Shown here one piece after another: positions 50,090-57,876 of a DNA stretch of 61,628 nt (position 1 is the stretch's first letter; each line of letters starts with the position of its first letter). Position numbers and translations under genes: made by a program. The notes beneath the pieces were generated by a model. It worked only from the letters and a program-made list of their open reading frames with translations, was not told the DNA's origin and ran no database searches. Location of the stretch: assembly GCF_000698595.1 (NCBI RefSeq), contig NZ_JFHC01000053.1:1-61628 (forward strand), read 5' to 3'. Source of the stretch: Caballeronia glathei (GTDB lineage Bacteria; Pseudomonadota; Gammaproteobacteria; Burkholderiales; Burkholderiaceae).

Positions 50090-52237
50090 TCAGTGCTTGC
50101 GGGCCTGCGTGCTGATCTGCACGAGATCGATGGCCACCTTGTCGCGTCCGTACTTGTCCGCGATCTGCGCGAGCCGCTTGTCGAGGGCACGCAGATAGTC
50201 CCCCTTCTGCTCGCTGTCCGGCCTGAGCGCATCGAAGAGCGGCGTGGGCGTGATGGTCAGCACGATCAGCTCCGAGCCGAACGGCTTCGACACCACCCAG
50301 TCGCCCATCGTGCCGATCGTCGCCGTGTAATGCGGCGGCGCCTGATTGTCCTTCGCACGCTCGTTCGGCAGGAGATGGGCCACGGCGCCGTCGAGCGAGA
50401 AGTAATCGACGTTCACGTAGGAATCGAAGCCCGGCGTCATGACATCGACGATGAGCGGCTGGCCCTCGGTCAACTGCGCATTGGGGGCACGCGAGCGCAG
50501 CGACGCCGGACGTCCCGTCTGGCGATTCGCCGTGTAGTACGGCGCGATGACCTTGAGCACGTCGCATTTGTCGTCGCTTACCTGCTGCACGCCGAGATTG
50601 GTCGTCTTCACGCCCGGCACGGCGGCGAGCGCCTCCTTCAGGCGCGCGGTGCCATAGCGCTGCGACAGGAAGCCCTGCACGTCGACGGTCTGGTCATGCA
50701 CCGACGCATACAGCGCCGAGCACGGCACGCCCGCCAGAACCGGCGCGACGGCGCTGAGCGTGAGCACGGGCGGCGGCGCGGCGGGTGTGACAGGAGCGGC
50801 AGGCGTAGCCGACGCGAGGGCCGCCGAAGGAGCGGCGGGCCGCTCCGCCTGGGTACCGGCCGCAGGCGCCGCGGGAGTCACCGCTCCGCCCGCGCCGCTG
50901 TCCTGGGCGCTCGTTTCGGTTTCCGGCGCTTTCGACGACTGCGACTGATCGTAGAAGTAATAGCCCGTTCCCGCCGCCAGCGCCGCGACAAATGCCGCCG
51001 CGCCGATGAGGACGCCCGGCTTGCCCTTCGACCCCGATGCCGCTGCCGGCCGGTCCTCGCTCAGTTCATCGAGAAAACGCGCGACGGTCGGCGTGCGCGC
51101 CTCGCGGTCGAACGAGAGCGCCGCCTTCAGCGCCTTCCACTGCTTGCCGCCGAGGTCTTCCGGCCGCTGCGGCTTCATGCCCGCGCTGCGCGCCTGCGTC
51201 GCGGGCACGCGGTCGAACGGATGCTTGCCCGTCAGCAATTCATACGTGATGCAGCCGAGCGCATAGACGTCGTCGCGCGGATCGGGCTCGCGATGCTCCA
51301 GCATCTCAGGGCTCGCATACGCAGGGGTCAGCGCGCCGAGACTGCCGGGGTCGAAGATGGTCGCCTCGGTTTCCTCTTCCGGCCGCTGGAACACCCGCGC
51401 GATGCCGAAATCGATCACCTTGACTTCGGCCGTGTCCGTGAGGAAGACATTGGCGGGCTTGAAGTCGCAATGAACGAAGCCGCGCTCGTGCGCGTAGGCG
51501 AGCGCGTTCGCCATGCCCCGGAAGATCGGAACCACTTCGGCGAACGGCATGCCCTTGAAATTCGGGTTCCGAAGAATGCGCGAGAGCGGCTGGCCGGACA
51601 GGTACTCCATCGTCAGATAGACGACCGAGCCGTCGCGGTCGAAGTCGTACACCGTCACGATGTTGCGGTGCGCGAGCGTCTGCGCCTTGCGGGCTTCGCG
51701 CTGAAGCGCGATCAGCGACTTCGGGTTGCCGCGAAACTGGAGGTTGAGCACCTTGATCGCGACGTAGGGCCTGCGATCCGACGCCTCGAGCTTGCGCAGG
51801 TCGAGGGCCTTGAACACCGTGCCCATGCCGCCGACGCCGAGACACTCCTCGAGCACGAAGCGCCCGTTGAGCGTATCGCCGATGCCCTTCACCTGATCGA
51901 GCTCGGCGACCACCTGGCTGCCCGAGGACACCGAGCGCGACTCCGTATGCACCGATCCATGCCCCGGCATGGTCTGCACGCGGGTTTCCTCGGAATTCGC
52001 AACGGGGTTGTTCAGCCCCGGGCTGGCAAGCCTCGCCGACTGCTCGACGCGCCAGCGCACGGCCGCGTAGACATCGGGAGGCAGGGGCTTCGCGGCGTTC
52101 TCTTCGTCGAGGGCCTGCAGGAGCCGCGCAGCGGGCTCGCGATTCGTCGCCAGCACGCCATCGATCCGCGCGAAGAACTCGTCGCGCGACTGGCCGTCGC
52201 TTTGAAATGTACGAATCGCTTGCGCAAAGCTTGTCAT
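50090..52237 (-). CDS. Transmembrane Hanks-type serine/threonine protein kinase
   Basis: From the ATG at 52237 the product has 715 residues. An N-terminal region of about 110 residues precedes the kinase domain: Gly loop LGVGGMGTVFKA, VAIKVL, catalytic HCDFKPANVF (Cys replaces the HRD Arg, so non-RD), DFGIAR, and APE-like YASPEM. A membrane helix (VLIGAAAFVAALAAGTGYYF), an Ala/Pro-rich linker and a periplasmic domain (GQPLIVDVMTPGFDSYVNVDYFSLDGAVAHLLPN, DUF4384-like) follow. With the PP2C phosphatase and the FHA protein it forms a Thr-phosphorylation switch. An in-frame TTG at 52273 would add 12 residues. It is divergent from leader-peptide gene 3. Confidence 0.88.
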   Translation of the reverse strand: MTSFAQAIRTFQSDGQSRDEFFARIDGVLATNREPAARLLQALDEENAAKPLPPDVYAAVRWRVEQSARLASPGLNNPVANSEETRVQTMPGHGSVHTESRSVSSGSQVVAELDQVKGIGDTLNGRFVLEECLGVGGMGTVFKALDLRKLEASDRRPYVAIKVLNLQFRGNPKSLIALQREARKAQTLAHRNIVTVYDFDRDGSVVYLTMEYLSGQPLSRILRNPNFKGMPFAEVVPIFRGMANALAYAHERGFVHCDFKPANVFLTDTAEVKVIDFGIARVFQRPEEETEATIFDPGSLGALTPAYASPEMLEHREPDPRDDVYALGCITYELLTGKHPFDRVPATQARSAGMKPQRPEDLGGKQWKALKAALSFDREARTPTVARFLDELSEDRPAAASGSKGKPGVLIGAAAFVAALAAGTGYYFYDQSQSSKAPETETSAQDSGAGGAVTPAAPAAGTQAERPAAPSAALASATPAAPVTPAAPPPVLTLSAVAPVLAGVPCSALYASVHDQTVDVQGFLSQRYGTARLKEALAAVPGVKTTNLGVQQVSDDKCDVLKVIAPYYTANRQTGRPASLRSRAPNAQLTEGQPLIVDVMTPGFDSYVNVDYFSLDGAVAHLLPNERAKDNQAPPHYTATIGTMGDWVVSKPFGSELIVLTITPTPLFDALRPDSEQKGDYLRALDKRLAQIADKYGRDKVAIDLVQISTQARKH

Positions 52238-52790
52238 CTGTGCGACTCGCAGCGGCTCCAAATCGACCGACAATTCACTTGTCGTAACAAACTACATGTC
52301 CACGTTCGATACTAGCCTTCGATAGCGCCTTTCGCAAATCTCGTTTTCGATCATTGGCGCGGCGGCGAACGTGTTGCAGGCAATCCGACATGGCGCTCTG
52401 AAGTGTTGGCTGCATAGCGTCTGATCGGGCGCTTTCCGGGCGTCGCGAGTGATCGTCAGAGGAATGTCGCATACCGAACAAATGCCGGGTTTTCAAGCAC
52501 TTGAACGCGCACCTGCCAGCGTGGCATGCAACATGGCACGGCCCATGCATTCATGTAACCCACGCAAGCGACGAAGCGGCCGATGCGGCGCGTGCCGTGT
52601 CGCCGTCATCGTGCGAAATCGCAGTGGCCGCGTGCGGAGCCGCACAGGTCACAAGCGCGGACGGATTGCCTATACTGGGGGCATGAACCCGCCGGCTGGG
52701 TGCATGAACCCGCCGGACATCCGACCGCAACGTCGCGTGGCCCGTCACGCGAACCCGGCTCCGAACCTTCAGCACCTTCAGGAAAAAGCC
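52238..52790. promoter_or_regulatory. Divergent region upstream of the kinase and of leader-peptide gene 3
   Basis: Holds the sigma-54 promoter at 52534-52549 and, downstream, an unusually long untranslated stretch with a 15-bp direct repeat GCATGAACCCGCCGG (52681-52695 and 52702-52716). An alternative sigma-70-like -10 TATACT lies near 52671. No separate gene was found. Confidence 0.5.
52534..52549 (+). promoter_or_regulatory. Sigma-54 promoter upstream of leader-peptide gene 3
   Basis: TGGCACGGCCCATGCA: consensus -24 and exact GG-N10-GC spacing; one base different from the gene 2 promoter. It lies about 240 nt before the start codon, farther than in the other two genes. Confidence 0.78.
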
Positions 52791-53009
52791 ATGGCCGTTA
52801 TCGTCATCAAGGATCTCGCGGACAGTCTCGACCTCGACAGGGAAGCAATGACCGCGATCGTGGGCGGCGCGCGAACCGGCGCCCACCAGTCGTTTCGCCC
52901 GCGCCCGTTCGCGGCCGCGAACAGGGTCTTCAGCTATCCGGGGATGTCCGTTCAGGGCGTGGAAGCGCAGCAGCCCGGACCGTTCAGGAAGAAACTGGTC
53001 CCGCGCTGA
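52791..53009 (+). CDS. Double-glycine leader peptide precursor 3 (72 aa)
   Basis: The 26-residue leader MAVIVIKDLADSLDLDREAM-TAIVGG aligns without gaps with precursors 1 and 2 (DL at 8-9, LD at 15-16, AM at 19-20, GG at 25-26). The 46-residue core differs from the other two: Arg/Pro/Gln-rich and basic (ARTGAHQSFRPRPFAAANRV, ending FRKKLVPR), Cys-free. AGGA lies before the ATG at 52791. The frame is open further upstream with ATGs in the repeated MNPP segments at 52683 and 52704, but the leader alignment favours 52791. It is probably a substrate of the C39 exporter. A strong terminator follows. Confidence 0.72.
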   Translation: MAVIVIKDLADSLDLDREAMTAIVGGARTGAHQSFRPRPFAAANRVFSYPGMSVQGVEAQQPGPFRKKLVPR

Positions 53010-53052
53010 TCCGTAAGCATCCGCTGAACTCCGGCATTAAAGGCAGCCCGCG

Positions 53053-53080
53053 CGAGGCGCATCGGCAACGATGCGCCTCG
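53053..53080 (+). terminator. Terminator after leader-peptide gene 3
   Basis: A perfect 12-bp stem CGAGGCGCATCG/CGATGCGCCTCG closed by a GCAA tetraloop and followed by TGTTCGTTC. It probably also serves the convergent lhr gene. Confidence 0.7.
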
Positions 53081-53127
53081 TGTTCGTTCATGGCGTGGAG
53101 GTTTCGAGGGTCCCGCTGCGTGCAGCG

Positions 53128-56100
53128 CTACCCGATCGATGCCGCGACGCGCCGCCCGTCGGCATGAGAACCGAGCGATCGCGCCGTGCGCCTGACGAGG
53201 CCCGAGCGCACCGCTTCACGCGCCTCGGCGTCGAGTTCCACCAGATAGCGTGTCTTGCCCGCGATCACCGCGCCCACCGCCACGCCATCGCGATACAGCA
53301 CCCGGTTGCCCGCAAGAGCGGGCACTTTTTCGCCGGGCAGGAGCGTGCCGACGAGGTTCAGCGGGTCGACTGCGCTCACCGCGACGAAGCTGCCGTCGAG
53401 CGGACGCTTGCGCACCTCGCGCAAGAGCGGCACGGCTTCGGGCAGCGCGAACTGCTCGCCCGCCAGCCCCGCGACGAAACGCCCGCCGCGAATCTCGCCG
53501 CGCACCTCCAGCCGGTGAAACACGCGCAGCAACTCGCGCCACGGAGGCAGCCAGCCGGCCTCGCGCTCGAAGAGCCGCCAGAACACGACGCCATAGCGGC
53601 GCAGCACGGCCATCGCGACGTGTTCGACGGCGCCCGCCTGCTCCTCCTGCCCCTCCTGGGGCCCGGTGCGGCGCAGGAGCGCCCAGCGCCCCGCGTCGTC
53701 CATCCCGCCGATGAAAAGCCCGCCCCGGCGCGGCCGCCGGCTGAACGCGTTGCGCTTCGCCGCGGGCGCGACGAGCGCGCGCAGGCCGGCGAAGCTGTCG
53801 GCGTTGACGAGGCCGAGCGCGACCAGCTCGCCCAGCGCGTCTTCGAGCTCGGTGCGCAAGAGGCGCGTGTCGGCGAGCAGTTCGTCGAAGAACATCGCGC
53901 CGTGAGCCTTCAGCGCGTCGTGCACGAGCTGCGCGCGCGAGCTCATCTCCGGCGCCTCGCCGGGCCGCATCAGCGCGTTCCACGCGGCGAGATCGCGGCG
54001 CGGCAGCAGCACGATCGGCGTGCCGCGCACTGGCCCGCCCGCGGCCTTCGAGCGGCCGCCCGGCCGGCTCCAGACGATCTTCCCCGCGCGGCAGATTTCG
54101 TCGAGCCAGTAGCCCGAATAATCCGCGATGCGCGCCGGCAGGATCTCGTCCTCCCACGCGACGGCGGGCGCCTCGAACCCTTCGAGCTGCCCGAGGACCG
54201 ATAGCAGCGCGTCGCGCCCTTCGCCGCGCGTATCGGCGGCGAGATGCTGCCAGTCGAACAGGAAGCGCATGAAATCCTGCCGCTCGACGGGCTCGATTTC
54301 CCGGCGCAGCCGCCGCACCGTGTACCGGTGGATGCGCGCGAGCAGATGGCGCTCGCACCATTCCTCTTCGGCCGCGCCCGGCGTGAAGCGGCCCCGCATC
54401 ACGTAGCCCTGCCCTTCGAGGCGCGTGAGCGCGAGCGCCACCGACGACGCCGGCAGCGCCAGCGCCCGGGCGATCACCGGCACCGTCAGCGGACCGAAGC
54501 CCGACAGGCGCGCCCGGACGATCTCGACGAGCGCGTCGTCCTCCGTCCATTCGTCCGTGTAGCCGGCGGGCGGGTGAAGCGGCGGGCGCATCGGTGCCCG
54601 CGGATAGACCGCGCGCACGCACATCAGCCGCTCGACGGGTATCCACAGCGCGTCGTGCTCCGCGATCTGCAGGCGCGTCGCGCGGCCCGTCTGCGCAAGC
54701 GCGTCGAGCCAGGCGGGCCAGCCGTCGTTGTGCTGCGCCTCGGCGGCGCTCACGCAGGCGAGACTCATCAGCGCCTCGTGCATTTCGTCCGCGCTTCGCA
54801 CCGCGGGCCACGCTTCCTCGCGCACGCCTGCGATCGCGTCGGCGTCGAGCGCGCCGAGGTCGTCGGCGGATTCGGGGTCGCTCCAGCGCCGCGCGAGCAC
54901 GGCCTGCGTGCGGCGCTCTTCCAGGGGCGCGTCGTCGAGGAACGCGTACGGCCGCGCCGAGAGGATTTCCGCCGCGAGCGGCGACGGCGCGGGCAGCTCG
55001 CGCGTGACGAGCCGCACTTCTCCACGCTCGATGCGCCGCAGGATCGCGAGCCATTGCTCGCTGTCCATCGCGTCGTGCAGACAGTCGTCGATGGTCTGGT
55101 CGACGAGCGGGTGATGCGGCACCTCGCGCTCGCCCACCACGTTTTCGACACACGCGACCTGATCGGGAAAGATCGTCGCGAGCAGGTCCTCGCTCTTCAT
55201 GCGCTGCAACTGCGGCGCGACCTTGCGCCCGCCGGCGTAGCGCGGCAGCGCGAGCGCGTTGGTGGCGTTCCAGCGCCAGCGCACGCCGAAAAGCGGTGCG
55301 TCGAGGAGCGCCTGGATCAGCACGTGCTCGGCGGTGCTCGCGCGCAAGTAGCGCCACACCTCGTCGAGCGCGAAGCTGTGGCTGCCCGTCAGGGACAGAA
55401 CGATCGCGTCCTCCGTGGCGGCCGCCTGCAGCTCGAAGTTGAACGTGCGGCAGAAACGCTTTCGCAGCGCGAGGCCCCACGCGCGGTTCACACGGCTGCC
55501 GAACGGCGCGTGGATGACGAGCTGCGTGCCGCCGGATTCGTCGAAGAAGCGCTCCATCACGAGCGTGTCCTGCGTCGGCAGCACGCCGAGCGCCGCGCGC
55601 GAGCGCGCCAGATACTCGACGATCTGCCGCGCCGCCTCGCGCCCGATGCCGGTTTCATCCGCGAGCCACGTGATCGCCGTATCGAGCGGCGCGGCGCCCT
55701 TCTGCGCGAGGAACGCGTCGATCTGGCCGCGCAGCCGCGCAATCGCATGTGAGAGCTCGTCGGAGCGGCCGGGCGCCTCGCCGAGCCAGAACGGGATGTT
55801 CGGCGGCTGGCCGTTCGCGTTCTCCACCCGCACGCGCCCGCCTTCGATGCGCAGGATCCGGTACGACGTGTTGCCGAGCTGGAAGATGTCGCCCGCGAGG
55901 CTTTCCACCGCGAAGTCCTCGTTGACGGTGCCGATCTGCAGGCCCTGCGGTTCGAGCAGCACGGCGAAGTCGGCGTTGTCCGGAATCGCGCCGCCCGAGG
56001 TCACCGCCGTCAGCTTGCCGCCGCGCCGCCCGCGCAGCGTCCCGCCGACCGCATCGCGGTGCACGTACGCGCCGCGCGGACCGTGGCGGCTCGTGTAGCC

Positions 56101-57489
56101 CTCTGCGAGCGTGCGCACGACCGCGTCGTATTGCGCGCGTTCGAGCGCCGCGTACGGATACGCATGGCGAAAGCGCTCGAACAGTTCGTCCTCGCCCCAT
56201 TCGCGGCACGCGACTTCCGCCGTGATCTGCTGCGCCAGCACGTCGAGGGGCGCGCGAGCGACGTTGAGCGCGTCGAGCTCGCCGCGCCGCACACTGTCCA
56301 GCAGCGCCGCGCATTCGATCAGATCGTCGCGCGAGGTCGGAAAGAGCCGCCCCTTCGGCGTGCCGCCGACCTGGTGCCCCGAGCGCCCGACGCGCTGCAG
56401 GAAAGCGCCGATCGACCCCGGCGAGCCAAGCTGGCAGACGAGTTCGACATCGCCGATGTCGATGCCGAGTTCCAGCGACGCCGTCGCGATCAGCACCCGC
56501 AGTTCGCCGCGCTTCAGGCGCTGCTCGGCATCCAGCCGGTGCTCGCGCGCGAGGCTGCCGTGGTGCGCGGCCACCGCCGTCTTGCCGAGCCGCTCGGTCA
56601 GGTGGCGCGCGGCGCGCTCGGCCATGCGCCGCGTGTTGACGAAGACGAGCGTCGTGCGGTGCTGCGCGACGAGATCCGCGAGTTTGTCGTAGACGCGCTC
56701 CCACATGTCGTTCGACATGATCGCCTCGAGCGGCATCGGCGGGATGTCGAGCGCCAGGTCGCGCGCCCGCGCATGGCCGACATCGACGACCTCGCACGGC
56801 TCGCCCACGCCCGCGAGGAATTTCGCCACGAGCTCTATCGGCTTTTGCGTCGCGGACAGGCCGATGCGCACCGGCCGCGCGGCGCACAGCGCGTCGAGCC
56901 GCTCGAGGGAGAGGGCCAGATGCGCGCCGCGCTTCGAGCCTGCGACGGCGTGAATCTCGTCGACGATCACCGTGCGCGTGGTGGACAGCATCGCGCGGCC
57001 GGAATCGGAACTCAGCAGCACGTAGAGCGATTCGGGTGTCGTCACGAGAATGTGCGGCGCGCGCTTTCGCACGGCGGCGCGTTCCTGCTGCGTGGTGTCG
57101 CCGGTGCGCACCGCGGCGCGGATCTCGACCGGCGGCAGGCCGAGCTGTGCGAGTTCGCGCGCGATGCCCGCGAGCGGCTCCTGCAGGTTCACGCGGATGT
57201 CGTTGGACAGCGCCTTGAGCGGCGAAACGTAGACGACGGTCGTTTCGTCGGGCAGCGCCGAGCCGCGCGCAAGGCCCTCGCGCACGAGTTCGTCGATGGC
57301 GGCGAGAAACGCGGTGAGCGTCTTGCCCGAGCCCGTGGGCGCGGCGACGACGGTCGAGCGGCGGGCCTGGATGAGCGGCCACGCGCGCGCCTGCGCCTCG
57401 GTGGCGGCCGAAAAGTTGCGGTCGAACCAGTTGACGACAGCGGGATGAAATCCCGAAAGCGCGTCGGCGAGTGGCGGGTTCACGGTCAT
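53128..57489 (-). CDS. lhr: Large DEAD/DEAH-box helicase Lhr
   Basis: The 1453-residue superfamily 2 helicase shows FSAATEAQARAWPLI, Walker A VAAPTGSGKTLTAF, YVSPLKALSNDI, VTTPESLYVLL, the DEIH box in VDEIHAVAGSKRGAHL, GLSATQKPIELV and, in RecA domain 2, VNTRRMAERAARHL and QRVGRSGHQVGG. The long C-terminal part, with Lhr-core winged-helix and further domains, is complete, as in full-length E. coli-type Lhr. It unwinds DNA or RNA-DNA duplexes and is linked to DNA repair. It is convergent with leader-peptide gene 3 and has no visible link to it. The ribosome-binding site is weak. Confidence 0.93.
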   Translation of the reverse strand: MTVNPPLADALSGFHPAVVNWFDRNFSAATEAQARAWPLIQARRSTVVAAPTGSGKTLTAFLAAIDELVREGLARGSALPDETTVVYVSPLKALSNDIRVNLQEPLAGIARELAQLGLPPVEIRAAVRTGDTTQQERAAVRKRAPHILVTTPESLYVLLSSDSGRAMLSTTRTVIVDEIHAVAGSKRGAHLALSLERLDALCAARPVRIGLSATQKPIELVAKFLAGVGEPCEVVDVGHARARDLALDIPPMPLEAIMSNDMWERVYDKLADLVAQHRTTLVFVNTRRMAERAARHLTERLGKTAVAAHHGSLAREHRLDAEQRLKRGELRVLIATASLELGIDIGDVELVCQLGSPGSIGAFLQRVGRSGHQVGGTPKGRLFPTSRDDLIECAALLDSVRRGELDALNVARAPLDVLAQQITAEVACREWGEDELFERFRHAYPYAALERAQYDAVVRTLAEGYTSRHGPRGAYVHRDAVGGTLRGRRGGKLTAVTSGGAIPDNADFAVLLEPQGLQIGTVNEDFAVESLAGDIFQLGNTSYRILRIEGGRVRVENANGQPPNIPFWLGEAPGRSDELSHAIARLRGQIDAFLAQKGAAPLDTAITWLADETGIGREAARQIVEYLARSRAALGVLPTQDTLVMERFFDESGGTQLVIHAPFGSRVNRAWGLALRKRFCRTFNFELQAAATEDAIVLSLTGSHSFALDEVWRYLRASTAEHVLIQALLDAPLFGVRWRWNATNALALPRYAGGRKVAPQLQRMKSEDLLATIFPDQVACVENVVGEREVPHHPLVDQTIDDCLHDAMDSEQWLAILRRIERGEVRLVTRELPAPSPLAAEILSARPYAFLDDAPLEERRTQAVLARRWSDPESADDLGALDADAIAGVREEAWPAVRSADEMHEALMSLACVSAAEAQHNDGWPAWLDALAQTGRATRLQIAEHDALWIPVERLMCVRAVYPRAPMRPPLHPPAGYTDEWTEDDALVEIVRARLSGFGPLTVPVIARALALPASSVALALTRLEGQGYVMRGRFTPGAAEEEWCERHLLARIHRYTVRRLRREIEPVERQDFMRFLFDWQHLAADTRGEGRDALLSVLGQLEGFEAPAVAWEDEILPARIADYSGYWLDEICRAGKIVWSRPGGRSKAAGGPVRGTPIVLLPRRDLAAWNALMRPGEAPEMSSRAQLVHDALKAHGAMFFDELLADTRLLRTELEDALGELVALGLVNADSFAGLRALVAPAAKRNAFSRRPRRGGLFIGGMDDAGRWALLRRTGPQEGQEEQAGAVEHVAMAVLRRYGVVFWRLFEREAGWLPPWRELLRVFHRLEVRGEIRGGRFVAGLAGEQFALPEAVPLLREVRKRPLDGSFVAVSAVDPLNLVGTLLPGEKVPALAGNRVLYRDGVAVGAVIAGKTRYLVELDAEAREAVRSGLVRRTARSLGSHADGRRVAASIG

Positions 57490-57876
57490 CCGGCTATTTT
57501 ATGAGCGGATCGGATTTCGCGTGCGGCGCGGATTCGATGCGGTCTCGCTGCCGATTTGCTGCCGGTTCGGCGCCGATTCGCTGCGGTTTCCGCGGGATTT
57601 CGGCGCGTCGATTGGGCACTCGCGCGCCGCGCCTTTCGTCGCAGGAATCGCGACCGGGCACCGCGCTTGCGCACAGGCCGACGCGTCGGGGTGAGTGCAC
57701 CCGCGCCGCCGCAGGGCCATAATCGAGCGCGAACGAATGCCGGCATCCCGAGCGCAGCGCAGAGTTTCCCGGTTCGCCGGCCCAGACGAACCAGTACACG
57801 AACACACGAACACACGAAGGCACGAACGCGAGCCGCGGCCCGCGGCAAACCGGCAGACAACCGACAGGAGAGGCAA
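57490..57876. promoter_or_regulatory. Divergent region between lhr and phosphoketolase
   Basis: 390 bp without a gene. Contains a short tandem repeat (four CACGAA-type units of 8 bp, 57797-57828) just before the phosphoketolase ribosome-binding site AGGAG at 57867-57871. No clear promoter hexamers. Confidence 0.4.
57797..57828. repeat. 8-bp tandem repeat upstream of phosphoketolase
   Basis: About four units of ACACGAAC/ACACGAAG/GCACGAAC. It would lie in the phosphoketolase 5' untranslated region; length changes could affect expression. Confidence 0.5.

Noticed and set aside
33602..52529. GGCATGC as a common activator site of all three peptide genes
   Set aside because: Distances to the promoters differ widely (about 70, 130 and 10 bp), so a shared enhancer is not established; only the full palindrome at 33602 was kept as a finding.
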